A DNA stretch of 64,000 nucleotides from Halobacillus aidingensis (GCF_900104185.1 NZ_FNIZ01000010.1:61024-125023), one strand, 5' to 3'; positions 46,458 to 55,451 are shown, counted from the first letter of the stretch. Program-made: numbers and translations. The notes: a model not told the origin generated them from the letters alone.

Positions 46458-46523
46458 GTGCCAGGCACTCGAAATGGTATACCGGTGCCTGGCACCCTAG
46501 CTCTAAAAGTAGTGACAGGCACC
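46458..46523. repeat. Cluster of GTGCC(A/T)GGCAC-type short repeats upstream of gerM
   Basis: GTGCCAGGCAC (46458-46468), GGTGCCTGGCACC (46484-46496) and GTGACAGGCACC (46512-46523) occur within 66 bases; the first two are palindromes. A degenerate GGTACCAGGC follows at about 46539. They occupy the 276-base racE-gerM gap, where no gene is seen. Confidence 0.7.
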
Positions 46524-46576
46524 GGTAAATTTCTGTGAGGTACCAGGCTTTTTGATCACAATTTCACATAACACAC

Positions 46577-46608
46577 TCTAAAAAAGCTCTGCTTTAGTAA
46601 GCAGAGCT
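46577..46608 (-). terminator. Terminator overlapping the racE 3' end
   Basis: Minus-strand AGCTCTGCTT/AAGCAGAGCT (10 bp, 4-base loop) followed by TTTTTTAGAG. The first arm contains the last racE codons. Confidence 0.75.
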
Positions 46609-47415
46609 CGGAACATGTTCAATTCGAACAGATTTAAGAATTTGTACGGGTTCCTCAAACCAACTGTTTGCGACCAGGCGGAACTTTTCGATATCTCCCG
46701 TCGTATAAAATTCATGAACAGGAGAAGCGTTCCCTTTTTCTAAAAGCTTATGGTAAGCAAGGATCAAACTAGCTTCCCTTGCCGTTTCTTCACCAGAACT
46801 AATCACTTGAATATGATTTCCCATCTCATTTTGCACGAGATCCTTAATCAATGGATAGTGGGTACACCCTAAAATAAGAGTGTCGATATGATTCATTTCT
46901 TTCAGAGGCCGCAAGGTATTGGAAACGATTCCTTCAGCTTTTGGTCCGGATAGAATTCCGTCTTCCACCATAGGTACAAAAGGAGGACAGGCGAGTCCAT
47001 TGACCCGGATGTTTTGATCAATCACTACGAGTGCATTCGGATAGGCTTTACTTTCAATCGTTCCTTCCGTCCCGATCACACCAATTCGTTTATTACGACT
47101 GAATTTAATCGCTGCACGTGCACCGGGTTCAATGACACCGATAACAGGAATATTCAGCGTCTCCTGAAGTTCTGTAAGCGTATAGGCCGTGGCTGTATTA
47201 CAGGCAATCACCAACATCTTAATGTTTTTCTCTAATAAGAAATTGACCATTTGCCATGTGAATGCTCGAACTTCCTCCTCTGAGCGAGGACCATACGGAC
47301 ACCTTTTTGTATCGCCTAGATAAAGAAAAGTCTCTTTCGGTAATTGCCGCATCAACTCTCTTGCCACCGTTAAACCGCCCACGCCTGAATCTATGACTCC
47401 TATCGGTTGTTTCAA
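46594..47415 (-). CDS. racE: Glutamate racemase
   Basis: A 273-residue cofactor-independent racemase that makes D-glutamate for peptidoglycan (and for poly-gamma-glutamate where present). Catalytic cysteines are in LVIACNTATAYT (about 74) and LILGCTHYPLIKD (about 185); the N-terminal IGVIDSGVGGLTVAREL is typical. It is between gerM and a MarR regulator as in B. subtilis. Confidence 0.96.
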   Translation of the reverse strand: MKQPIGVIDSGVGGLTVARELMRQLPKETFLYLGDTKRCPYGPRSEEEVRAFTWQMVNFLLEKNIKMLVIACNTATAYTLTELQETLNIPVIGVIEPGARAAIKFSRNKRIGVIGTEGTIESKAYPNALVVIDQNIRVNGLACPPFVPMVEDGILSGPKAEGIVSNTLRPLKEMNHIDTLILGCTHYPLIKDLVQNEMGNHIQVISSGEETAREASLILAYHKLLEKGNASPVHEFYTTGDIEKFRLVANSWFEEPVQILKSVRIEHVPSSAY

Positions 47416-47436
47416 TTCGCATCCCTCTTTTATCTC

Positions 47437-47907
47437 TTAGTTGTCTGTTTCCTTGTCTGTCTCTTTCATGTTTTCATGGAGAACGTGGAGTAAGCGGTTG
47501 AGTGTTTCTACATCCTCTTCCGGCACGCCCTTCAAGACTTCTTCGAGGTAATTCTGCCGTTTCTCAATCACCTCATGGATGATTTTCTCTCCCTTTTCCA
47601 AGACATGAATACGGACAACACGACGGTCTTTAGGGTCACGAACTCTCTCTACAAGCTCGTTCTTTTCCATTCGGTCTACAAGGTCTGTCGTCGTGCTGCA
47701 GGCAAGGTGGATATAGTTGGAAAGCTCTCCTATCGTCATGTCTCCCTTCTCCAAAAGCCACTGGAGAGCAACGAATTGTGGAGCTGTAATTGGATAATGG
47801 TTTAATATAACTCGTCCTCTTTGTTTAATAATTCCGGCTATGTATCTTAACTCTTTCTCTACATCAGCCATCATGGTCGTCTGTTGTGATTTTGTCACAT
47901 TCAGCAC
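47437..47907 (-). CDS. ysmB: MarR-family transcriptional regulator (YsmB-like)
   Basis: A 156-residue winged-helix regulator. The DNA-binding part is at about 45-105 (LLEKGDMTIGELSNYIHLACSTTTDLVDRMEKNELVERVRDPKDRRVVRIHVLEKG), with dimerisation helices at both ends. It lies 21 bases upstream of racE, so the two are probably co-transcribed. Ligand and targets are unknown. Confidence 0.9.
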   Translation of the reverse strand: MLNVTKSQQTTMMADVEKELRYIAGIIKQRGRVILNHYPITAPQFVALQWLLEKGDMTIGELSNYIHLACSTTTDLVDRMEKNELVERVRDPKDRRVVRIHVLEKGEKIIHEVIEKRQNYLEEVLKGVPEEDVETLNRLLHVLHENMKETDKETDN

Positions 47908-47984
47908 TCCTAACGAAAATACTTTATAAATCTCATTCTCATGGTTTGAGCAGAAAAATTCAAGGTCTAACTTCTCTTTATAAG

Positions 47985-48033
47985 AAAAACCCTTTCAGGT
48001 ATGGCTGCGTTAAACGCGACCTTACCTGAAAGG
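47985..48033 (-). terminator. Terminator after gerE
   Basis: Minus-strand CCTTTCAGGTAA/ATACCTGAAAGG with an inner GCGTTTAACGC stem, followed by GTTTTTC. Ends the gerE transcript 44 bases after its stop. Confidence 0.8.
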
Positions 48034-48076
48034 ACCCCCTCCATCTCAATAGCAATGGTTAGCTGTTCTATGGAGA

Positions 48077-48301
48077 TCACAATTCCAGTTCTCCCATGCG
48101 CAGCAGTTCTACCACTGCCTGGGAACGTCCTTTCACCCCTAGCTTTTGCATTGCGTTCGAGATGTGATTCCGCACAGTTTTCTCTGAAATGAAGAGCTCT
48201 TTTGCGATCTCACGTGTCGTCTTATCCTGTACTAGAAGCTCGAAAACTTCTCGCTCCCGCTTGGTAAGAATTTGTGTTGGCCGATAGCCGTCCTCCTTCA
48301 C
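48077..48301 (-). CDS. gerE: Late spore-coat transcription regulator GerE
   Basis: A 74-residue LuxR-type helix-turn-helix protein, exactly the length of B. subtilis GerE. The segment LTKREREVFELLVQDKTTREIAKELFISEKTVRNHISNAMQKLGVKGRSQAVVELLRMGELEL is almost unchanged (shown here only to name its key residues; HTH about 32-52). It modulates sigma-K coat and cortex genes. The start is GTG 48301, chosen because AAGGAGGGG lies 7 bases upstream; the longer open frame is not homologous. Confidence 0.96.
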   Translation of the reverse strand: MKEDGYRPTQILTKREREVFELLVQDKTTREIAKELFISEKTVRNHISNAMQKLGVKGRSQAVVELLRMGELEL

Positions 48302-48358
48302 AAGCGTACCCCTCCTTGTTGTCCCTGAGCTTATATGAGGGGAATTATTTAGTCTCTG

Positions 48359-48388
48359 TATCGTATGAACAGGAAGGTCGCCCTGTGC
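48359..48388 (-). promoter_or_regulatory. Candidate sigma-K promoter of gerE
   Basis: Minus-strand CATACGATA (48367-48359) matches the sigma-K -10 CATAnnnTA, and an AC-containing -35 (CACA) lies 16 bases upstream. gerE is a sigma-K gene in B. subtilis. It overlaps the comA 3' region. Confidence 0.5.
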
Positions 48389-48395
48389 TACGCTT

Positions 48396-49046
48396 TCATG
48401 ATTTAGACACAAGCCCGAGTTCTTGCGCTTTGAAGAGCGCTTCTGTACGCGACCTTACATTCAGTTTATTAAAAATTCCAGTTAAGGTGTATTCTACACT
48501 TCGCTGCGACATGTGAAGGGTTTGTGCAATTTCTCTGTTCGTATAACCAGACGCTACTTCCTGTAAAATTGACTGTTCTTTTTCATTCAAAGAAAAACCG
48601 TTGCCTTCTTCTGTTTCAGAAGGAGTGCTTACACTGGCCTCTGATCTTCTCAACTGTTTGAATAAATGAATAGGAATAACCACCTCATCCCTGCATGCAC
48701 AACGAATCGCGGTTACCAGTTGCTCACTAGTTGCCGTTTTACTGACAAAACCATTAATGTCGGCTTCCACCAACATATTGAAATGGGTGTTCAAATCAAA
48801 TCCTGTATAAATAAGCAGCTTCAGATCAGGGTAAGACTTCCGGATTTTCTTCGCCAACTCAATTCCGTTTATCCCCGGCATGTATAAATCCAATAGGACG
48901 ATATCATAATTTTTTTCTTTTAAAAGGGGTTCTACTTTTTGGTTTTCATGAGTGACATCCACTTGCATGTCCCCTTCTTGCTCGAGCATCGATTTCGTTC
49001 CTGCGCCTACAGCAGGATGATCATCGACGATTAACACATTCATCAT
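48396..49046 (-). CDS. comA: Response regulator, ComA-like (NarL/FixJ family)
   Basis: A 216-residue regulator with a receiver domain (acidic pocket DD at 8-9, phospho-acceptor D53 in VLLDLYMPG, Lys in VSKTA about 102) and a C-terminal LuxR HTH (about 150-205; LQEVASGYTNREIAQTLHMSQRSVEYTLTGIFNKLNVRSRTEAL). The HTH closely follows B. subtilis ComA (ILQEVEKGFTNQEIADALHLSKRSIEYSLTSIFNKLNVGSRTEAV), which supports the ComA call over other NarL-type regulators. Its start overlaps the comP stop by 4 bases. Confidence 0.82.
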   Translation of the reverse strand: MMNVLIVDDHPAVGAGTKSMLEQEGDMQVDVTHENQKVEPLLKEKNYDIVLLDLYMPGINGIELAKKIRKSYPDLKLLIYTGFDLNTHFNMLVEADINGFVSKTATSEQLVTAIRCACRDEVVIPIHLFKQLRRSEASVSTPSETEEGNGFSLNEKEQSILQEVASGYTNREIAQTLHMSQRSVEYTLTGIFNKLNVRSRTEALFKAQELGLVSKS

Positions 49047-51379
49047 ACTTGGACCTCCCTTTTTATTTCAATTGGAAACGTAATCATGGTTTTAAACCCT
49101 TCGCCTAATGCGGTTTCTATTTCCAGGTGTCCATTCAGACCATTGACCCTTTGTTCGATCCCAGATAACCCAATATGCGAGAACAAATCACGTTGAACGG
49201 AATAGTCCATGCCTTTTCCGTTATCTGAGTATAAAAGCATCACTTGATTCTCTTGGCTGGATAATGATAGTTTGACAATTTTTGCATCCGAGTGTTTCAT
49301 AGCGTTCGTCAAAAGCTCTTGAACAACTCTAAAGATAGCTAAGATCCGCTCTTGATCCAGTTCTGCATCAAAACGTTCATCCGAGAAATAGACCGTAAAG
49401 TTCGAGCGAAGCTGATATTGATGAATCAAATTCTTTAATGATTGAACAAGCCCCATTTCCTCAATGAATGCCGGACGCAGTTCATTACATGTCTCACGAA
49501 TCAAGTGAATACTGTCAAGGAGAGACTCTTTATAAACCATCAACTCTGCATGCAAACTTGAGGTTAAATCATTTCTGTGCCTGATCAAATCATCCATCTT
49601 TCTATAAAGGTACAGTTGCTCTTGCAGCACCGTATCATGCAAATCAATGGAAAGCTGCTTTCTTTGATTTTCAGCGATCGTAAACAATAACCTTGAAAGC
49701 CATGTTGGGTATTTTTGTGTCTGGCCGCTTCTCAATTTACGAAGTTCTTTTAATAAATCTTCAATCGTGTTCATATTTTGAATCGCAATATTTGCATTAT
49801 GAGAGATGGTTTGCAAATACGTTTTCTCATCTCGGTTCAAGGTTGTGTAATCTTTCTTCCCTTTGCACCACATCATGGTCAGCTTTTCTAACGAGTAGCC
49901 TACAATGACTCCAAACCCTTTCTCCGTTTCAATCACTGAACCGATATCATAATGGTGATTGTTCAGATGCTCATCAAAATGGTCGATGATATCCCTGGGA
50001 ATCTGGTCATACACACAGTACATATTGCGTTTATTATGCTTGGAATAAATATAAATATCTCGAACATTCAGTACATTTTTCACTTCATCACGCATGACCT
50101 TCATTAAATCGACCGCATTGGATTGGTCCTTCATGTCCTGAGCCATCCGGTGCATACTCTCCTGATAACCATAACGAGCAGAAAACAAATAACGCTGCAG
50201 TTTGAAATCCAACACTTCTTTTACTGATAAAAATAAGACGAAAGCAGATTGGAACAGCAAAAACATTTGAATGTAACTGATCACGTATAAATCTTCTTCA
50301 ACTAGCCAGCCAATCGTAAACATCAGAGCTAAACTCGGGAGGACAGACAGGATCATATAATACCGGACACGCGTCATGACAAAGTCAATATCAATCAATC
50401 TTTCTCTCGTTACCAAATACATGAAGGTAATCGGTAGAGCGATAAGAAACATAGCTCCAACTTCAAGTGAAATCACCTTCACTCCAAAAGCAAGGGCAGG
50501 AATCAAATAAAGAAAAATATAAGGAAAGAACGCAATCGTCATCCCTATGGCCATGTATTTAAAAATGGGACCCACCGCTGCACTCTTGTGAATATACAGT
50601 CCCCGGTAAATGATAAAAAACGAGATAATATACAAAACCAAAAGCAAGCCGCCGGGGATCGGGTCAAAGAATGCTGGATAAGATTCTATAGTCAGGAAGT
50701 AACCTTCGAGTAACGATACAAACCCTACAGTGAGGTATAGCGAATACACGATTTTTTTTGAAAACCAATAAATGTTCAATTCCTGAAAGTAGTTATATAA
50801 AAAATGGATTAAAATCACAGGGGAAAACAAAAATAACCCTGTGTTTAAAAATAGACCGTACAAATCATCCCTTACCGCGCCACTGTTGCTTAAATATCCA
50901 GTAGCAATAGCTAGAAAGAACAAAATCAACTGTTCTGCTGAATACCTCTTCGGTACTCGTTTATGAACAAGGTAGGATATACCCAGAATAACTAAAAAGA
51001 AAAGAGCGGGAATGACAATGTACAATAACCAATGAATGGGACTTGAATTTTCAATGTCATTGTAGAAAGTCTCTTGTCCATTATGTTGTATTGAAAATGA
51101 GTTCGCTCCTTCCAGCTCATTGAACATTGAAACAGAACGATGTTCCTCTGGGGGTTCATCATTTATCGAATGGATTTCTCCTCCAAGCGGAAACCCATGA
51201 CGGTCTCCCCAACTTCCACTGTGTACAGAGGTCACCACCCATTCTCCTTGTCTTTCGTTTACGCCGATTCCAAGGTAGGGCTGGGTGACGGATAATACGA
51301 TCATGTAACAAGCGGATAAAATGAAAAAGGATAGAACCAACCACTGAGACCATTTGAAATTAAACATGTATAAATCCAC
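49043..51379 (-). CDS. comP: Sensor histidine kinase, ComP-like
   Basis: A 778-residue kinase. TM1 (about 10-28) is followed by a PDZ-like extracytoplasmic loop (VVTSVHSGSWGDRHGFPLGGEIHSIN), a second helix near 115-135, a cluster of about eight transmembrane helices to residue 385, a cytoplasmic linker, a HisKA_3 domain with the phospho-His at about 581 (LSIDLHDTVLQ), and HATPase_c (NAMKHSDAK; DNGKGMD; GLSGIEQRV). The layout matches ComP. No comX or comQ gene is found upstream, so the stimulus is unclear. It is translationally coupled to comA. Confidence 0.82.
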   Translation of the reverse strand: MDLYMFNFKWSQWLVLSFFILSACYMIVLSVTQPYLGIGVNERQGEWVVTSVHSGSWGDRHGFPLGGEIHSINDEPPEEHRSVSMFNELEGANSFSIQHNGQETFYNDIENSSPIHWLLYIVIPALFFLVILGISYLVHKRVPKRYSAEQLILFFLAIATGYLSNSGAVRDDLYGLFLNTGLFLFSPVILIHFLYNYFQELNIYWFSKKIVYSLYLTVGFVSLLEGYFLTIESYPAFFDPIPGGLLLVLYIISFFIIYRGLYIHKSAAVGPIFKYMAIGMTIAFFPYIFLYLIPALAFGVKVISLEVGAMFLIALPITFMYLVTRERLIDIDFVMTRVRYYMILSVLPSLALMFTIGWLVEEDLYVISYIQMFLLFQSAFVLFLSVKEVLDFKLQRYLFSARYGYQESMHRMAQDMKDQSNAVDLMKVMRDEVKNVLNVRDIYIYSKHNKRNMYCVYDQIPRDIIDHFDEHLNNHHYDIGSVIETEKGFGVIVGYSLEKLTMMWCKGKKDYTTLNRDEKTYLQTISHNANIAIQNMNTIEDLLKELRKLRSGQTQKYPTWLSRLLFTIAENQRKQLSIDLHDTVLQEQLYLYRKMDDLIRHRNDLTSSLHAELMVYKESLLDSIHLIRETCNELRPAFIEEMGLVQSLKNLIHQYQLRSNFTVYFSDERFDAELDQERILAIFRVVQELLTNAMKHSDAKIVKLSLSSQENQVMLLYSDNGKGMDYSVQRDLFSHIGLSGIEQRVNGLNGHLEIETALGEGFKTMITFPIEIKREVQV

Positions 51380-51468
51380 CTTCGTACATTATTCAACCAA
51401 GTCTATTATACTATGGAACTTACAGCCTACAACCCATAGTCTTTTTTCCATATATTATTCAGCAATAT

Positions 51469-51670
51469 GGCAGGATTCTTGAAGACTTGATTTCGAGATG
51501 TTTGTGCAATTCTTGGGGCTACGGGAAAAGGTTCGCTTTCCATGGGGCGGGCGCTGAGCCTCCTCAGGCTACGCCTTCCGGGGTCTCAGCTGTCCCGCAC
51601 ACCCCATAGGAGTCTCACCGTTTCCCTCCGCCCCTTTGCCATACGAGGTTCTCGAAATCCCTTGAGCAGT
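51469..51670 (+). repeat. Dispersed structured repeat, copy C
   Basis: About 200 bp upstream of comP. The start, GGCAGGATTCTTGAAGACTT and on to TTTCGAG, differs by one base from the corresponding end of copy B. Pairing arms are GGGGCTACGGGAAA (51515-51528) and TTTCCCTCCGCCCC (51621-51634); the core has GAGCCTCCTCAGGCTACG and GGAGTCTCACCG. Confidence 0.85.
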
Positions 51671-51697
51671 AACCTGCCGATCTCTGTAACGAAAGCC

Positions 51698-51867
51698 TGT
51701 TCACCCACGCCGTTATAGAGTTGTTTCAACCATACATCCTGCACGAATAAGGCGTGGGAACAGGGTCTGGGAAACGTCCGCATGAAAAAAGAATGGAGAC
51801 ACAAACGCGTGTGTTTTTCTACTGACTGATTCAAAACATTGCAAATCGTCGTTTCCCTGACCCCGTA
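51698..51867. repeat. Two nested inverted-repeat pairs upstream of comP
   Basis: TGTTCACCCACGCCGTTAT (about 51699-51717) is complementary to ATAAGGCGTGGGAACA (51747-51762) apart from small insertions. CAGGGTCTGGGAAACGTCCG (51761-51780) is largely complementary to CGTCGTTTCCCTGACCCCG (51847-51865). No gene is seen in 51671-51950. Confidence 0.6.
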
Positions 51868-51949
51868 TCCAAGGCTAGGATTTGTCTTTCATTATTTCAG
51901 CTAAGCAAGGCCTTCTTTAAGGATTTTTGTTAGGTGCTCCTTGCACCCC

Positions 51950-52022
51950 TAAAGAAAGCGAGCTATTCCCCGCAGCCCCCATCCACTCAACAAAAGTCTC
52001 GAAACTGAGTCTTCCACAAGCG
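51950..52022 (-). repeat. Dispersed structured repeat, partial copy D
   Basis: About 70 bp matching the first 70 bp of copy A in the opposite orientation (GACTCAGTTTCGAGACTTTT then TGAGTGGATGGGGGCTGCGG), ending abruptly after AGCTCGCTTTCT. It looks like a truncated copy. Confidence 0.8.
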
Positions 52023-52050
52023 GGAGCGTTTGTGGAAGAAGTAGAAATGA

Positions 52051-52088
52051 AAAAAAAAGAAGTCTCCATAAAAAATGGAGACTTCTTT
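52051..52088 (-). terminator. Terminator of the sdh operon
   Basis: A 14-bp perfect stem (AAAGAAGTCTCCAT and complement) with a 5-base loop, followed on the minus strand by a run of T. It ends eight bases after the sdhB stop. Confidence 0.85.
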
Positions 52089-52095
52089 AGTAATA

Positions 52096-52860
52096 TTAGA
52101 CGCGTTGGTCGCTTCCGAAGAAGCTTTTGAAAGATTCAATAGCTGTGTCACGGTTAAGGGCAGCAATGGAAGTCGTTAAAGGAATTCCTTTAGGACATGA
52201 CTGTACACAGTTTTGTGCGTTTCCGCAACCCATTAGACCCTCTTCATCCATGATTGTCTGCAAACGTTCACTCTTATTCATCTCTCCTGTAGGGTGGGAG
52301 TTGAACAGACGAACTTGAGACAATGGAGCAGGTCCGATGAAGTCCGACTTACTATTGACGTTCGGGCAAGCTTCCAAGCATACTCCACATGTCATACATT
52401 TGGATAACTCATAAGCCCACTGACGTTTACTTTCTGGCATCTTAGGTCCTGGACCTAGATCGTATGTTCCATCAATTGGAATCCAGGCTTTAACTTTCTT
52501 CAATGAATCGAACATCCGGCTGCGATCAACTGCCAGGTCACGGTTGACTGGGAATGTCGTCATAGGAGCCAAGCGGATCGGCTGTTCGAGTTGGTCAACA
52601 AGTGCTGTACAGGATTGACGAGGTGTGCCATTGATCACCATGGAACAAGCGCCACATACCTCTTCCAAACAACCCATATCCCAATAAACAGGAGTCGTCG
52701 GTTCACCATCTGCATTGACAGGGTTACGACGAATTTCCATAAGCGCAGAGATGACGTTCATATTTTCACGATACGGAATCTCGAATTTCTCTTCATAAGA
52801 TGATTCATCAGGGTGGTCCTGACGAGTAATGATCATCGTGACCGTTTTATTTTCGCTCAT
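52096..52860 (-). CDS. sdhB: Succinate dehydrogenase iron-sulfur subunit
   Basis: A 254-residue subunit that carries electrons from SdhA flavin to menaquinone. The plant-type [2Fe-2S] domain has CLEEVCGACSMVINGTPRQSC, and the C-terminal bacterial ferredoxin domain has CMTCGVCLEACP and CGNAQNCVQSCPKGIP for the other two clusters. The set is complete. It starts 14 bases after sdhA. Confidence 0.97.
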   Translation of the reverse strand: MSENKTVTMIITRQDHPDESSYEEKFEIPYRENMNVISALMEIRRNPVNADGEPTTPVYWDMGCLEEVCGACSMVINGTPRQSCTALVDQLEQPIRLAPMTTFPVNRDLAVDRSRMFDSLKKVKAWIPIDGTYDLGPGPKMPESKRQWAYELSKCMTCGVCLEACPNVNSKSDFIGPAPLSQVRLFNSHPTGEMNKSERLQTIMDEEGLMGCGNAQNCVQSCPKGIPLTTSIAALNRDTAIESFKSFFGSDQRV

Positions 52861-52874
52861 GATCGTTACCTCCT

Positions 52875-54626
52875 TTATTTACTTTTCGAGTAGTCACGTT
52901 TACGAGGCTCGATTAAGGATGTATCGACTTCGTCATAACGGAATACCGGCTTATTGTTTTCTTTATCAAAGCTAGCAACCGTTGTCTTCAGCCAATCTTC
53001 GTCATTACGTTCAGGGAATTCTGGCTTATAGTGGGCGCCACGGCTTTCATTACGGTTGTATGCGCCTTGAGTAATAACACGCGCTAACTGGAGCATGTTC
53101 CAAAGCTGACGTGTGAACATGGCTCCCTGGTTGCTCCAGCGAGAAGTATCATTGATGTTGATTCGTTTGTAACGATCCATCAATTCTACGATCTTTTCAT
53201 CTGTTTTCAGAAGCTTTTCGTTTTCCCGGACAACCGTAACGTTGTCCGTCATCCATTCCCCAAGCTCTTTATGAATTTGGTAAGCATTTTCATCGCCATC
53301 CATATTCATAATTTCCTCGAATTTATCCTGTTCTTCTTTTACTTTCTCTTCAAACAGTTTGGATGTCATATCATCCGCCAGTGTTTCTAATCCATCAATA
53401 TATTTAACAGCATTCGGTCCAGCTACCATTCCACCAAAAATGGAAGAAAGAAGTGAGTTTGCCCCGAGTCTGTTCCCACCGTGTTGAGTATAATCACATT
53501 CTCCGGCAGCGAAAATTCCTGGGATATTGGTCATCTGGTCATAATCGACCCACATTCCACCCATGGAGTAGTGCACCGCAGGGAAAATCTTCATCGGTAC
53601 TTTACGCGGATCATCTCCTACGAATTTTTCATAGATTTCAATGATTCCGCCAAGCTTGACGTCCAATTCCTTCGGATCTTTATGGGAAAGGTCAAGATAC
53701 ACCATGTTTTCACCATTGATCCCTAGCTTTTGATTGACACAAACATCAAAGATTTCGCGTGTCGCAATGTCACGTGGTACGAGGTTTCCATAAGCCGGAT
53801 ATTTTTCCTCTAAGAAATACCATGGCTCCCCATCTTTATATGTCCATACACGTCCACCTTCACCACGAGCCGATTCACTCATAAGGCGCAATTTGTCATC
53901 CCCAGGAATCGCTGTCGGGTGAATTTGAATGAATTCTCCGTTTGCATAGTCTACGCCTTGCTGATAAAGGGCACCTGCTGCGGATCCTGTGTTGATGACA
54001 GAGTTCGTTGACTTACCGAAAATGATTCCAGGTCCGCCTGTTGCCATGATGACAGCATCTGCTGGGAAGGCTTTAATTTCGTGGTCACTAAGGTTCTGAC
54101 CAATAATACCTCGACCTACACCTTTATCATCGACAATGGCGGATAGGAATTCCCAGTTTTCATATTTCGTTACAAGGCCATTCACTTCATGGCGACGCAC
54201 TTGTTCATCAAGAGCGTAAAGAAGCTGTTGACCGGTTGTTGCTCCGGCAAATGCTGTACGGTGGTGCTGCGTTCCACCAAAGCGACGGAAATCAAGCAAT
54301 CCCTCCGGAGTACGGTTGAACATTACGCCCATACGATCCAGCAAGTGAATAATTCCTGGTGCTGCATCACACATCGCTTTTACTGGAGGCTGGTTCGCTA
54401 AGAAGTCGCCCCCATAAACTGTATCGTCAAAGTGTTCCCATGGGGAATCGCCTTCCCCTTTCGTATTAACTGCCCCGTTAATTCCGCCTTGGGCACATAC
54501 AGAGTGAGAACGCTTAACAGGAACAATGGAAAGCAAGTCCACGTGAACCCCTTGTTCTGCTGCTTTAATTGTTGCCATTAGGCCGGCTAAACCACCACCG
54601 ACAACAACAATATTACGGTTTGTCAT
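52875..54626 (-). CDS. sdhA: Succinate dehydrogenase flavoprotein subunit
   Basis: A 583-residue flavoprotein that oxidises succinate to fumarate. FAD-binding IVVVGGGLAGLMATIKAAEQG at the N-terminus, the covalent-FAD region RSHSVCAQGGINGAVNTKG, active-site FIQIHPTAIPGDDKLRLMSESARGEGG and HYSMGGMWVDYDQM are all intact. Length and sequence are of the Bacillus (SdhE-independent lineage) type. Confidence 0.98.
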   Translation of the reverse strand: MTNRNIVVVGGGLAGLMATIKAAEQGVHVDLLSIVPVKRSHSVCAQGGINGAVNTKGEGDSPWEHFDDTVYGGDFLANQPPVKAMCDAAPGIIHLLDRMGVMFNRTPEGLLDFRRFGGTQHHRTAFAGATTGQQLLYALDEQVRRHEVNGLVTKYENWEFLSAIVDDKGVGRGIIGQNLSDHEIKAFPADAVIMATGGPGIIFGKSTNSVINTGSAAGALYQQGVDYANGEFIQIHPTAIPGDDKLRLMSESARGEGGRVWTYKDGEPWYFLEEKYPAYGNLVPRDIATREIFDVCVNQKLGINGENMVYLDLSHKDPKELDVKLGGIIEIYEKFVGDDPRKVPMKIFPAVHYSMGGMWVDYDQMTNIPGIFAAGECDYTQHGGNRLGANSLLSSIFGGMVAGPNAVKYIDGLETLADDMTSKLFEEKVKEEQDKFEEIMNMDGDENAYQIHKELGEWMTDNVTVVRENEKLLKTDEKIVELMDRYKRININDTSRWSNQGAMFTRQLWNMLQLARVITQGAYNRNESRGAHYKPEFPERNDEDWLKTTVASFDKENNKPVFRYDEVDTSLIEPRKRDYSKSK

Positions 54627-54688
54627 GATTGAAGCTCACTCCCTTGAATACTAAAAATCTACCGTTTCGTAATTGAAATTTTCATTGA

Positions 54689-55309
54689 TTATATGCCATA
54701 TGCGAATTGAATCAGTGTACGAACACCAACATAAGAGATCGCAAGGAAAATAATAATGCTTGCATAGGTCATAATCTTCTGTGAGCGAGGTGATACTGTG
54801 ATTCCCCAGCTGACAAAGAACGACCAAAGACCATTAGAGAAGTGGAAAGTCGTTGAGATGACCCCTACTATGTAGAACCAAAAGAAGAAAGGTTCAGTAA
54901 GGATGCCTTCCATCAACGAATAGTTCAATTCTGCCCAACCGAAACCAATAGCAATTCTCGTTTCCCATACATGCCATGCAATGAATATGAGTGTGATGAT
55001 TCCAGTGATCCGTTGGAAGATGAACATCCAGTTCCTGAAATAACCGAAGTTAGATAAATTACTTTTCGCTGTGAAAGCAATATACACTCCGTAAATAGAG
55101 TGGAACAACAGTGGTAAAAAGATAATGAAAGTCTCCAGTACATAACGATATGGCAAGCTCTCCATAAAATGAGCTGCAGCGTTAAATGCTTCTGGTCCAC
55201 GTGTTGCAAAATAGTTCACAGTCAAGTGCTGGATCAAAAAGATCCCGATTGGGACGACTCCCAAAAGTGAATGCAGTCTTCGATTAACGTATCCGCGTGT
55301 TCCCGCCAT
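54689..55309 (-). CDS. sdhC: Succinate dehydrogenase cytochrome b558 subunit
   Basis: A 206-residue membrane anchor with five transmembrane helices and two haem b groups, as in B. subtilis. Haem-ligand histidines are probably those in RRLHSLLG, FLIQHLTVNYF, LLFHSIYGVY, FIAWHVWETR and TTFHFSNGLW. ATG 55309 with GAGGGGGG. First gene of sdhCAB. Confidence 0.96.
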   Translation of the reverse strand: MAGTRGYVNRRLHSLLGVVPIGIFLIQHLTVNYFATRGPEAFNAAAHFMESLPYRYVLETFIIFLPLLFHSIYGVYIAFTAKSNLSNFGYFRNWMFIFQRITGIITLIFIAWHVWETRIAIGFGWAELNYSLMEGILTEPFFFWFYIVGVISTTFHFSNGLWSFFVSWGITVSPRSQKIMTYASIIIFLAISYVGVRTLIQFAYGI

Positions 55310-55451
55310 ATTTACCCCCCTCAAGATGATAACAGTTTGAATATGAACATTTTTCAGACAGTTAAGCGCTTTAATTTAGCGTTAAAAATAATAGGAAAAG
55401 CCCCTGTTCCCTTCTTACTTGTCTGACCAATGTACAATTTGTGACATGTTT

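Noticed and set aside
51586..51834. 82-codon minus-strand frame upstream of comP, considered as a comX-like gene
   Set aside because: Its 3' part is repeat copy C, and it lacks the short ComX layout with a C-terminal Trp region.
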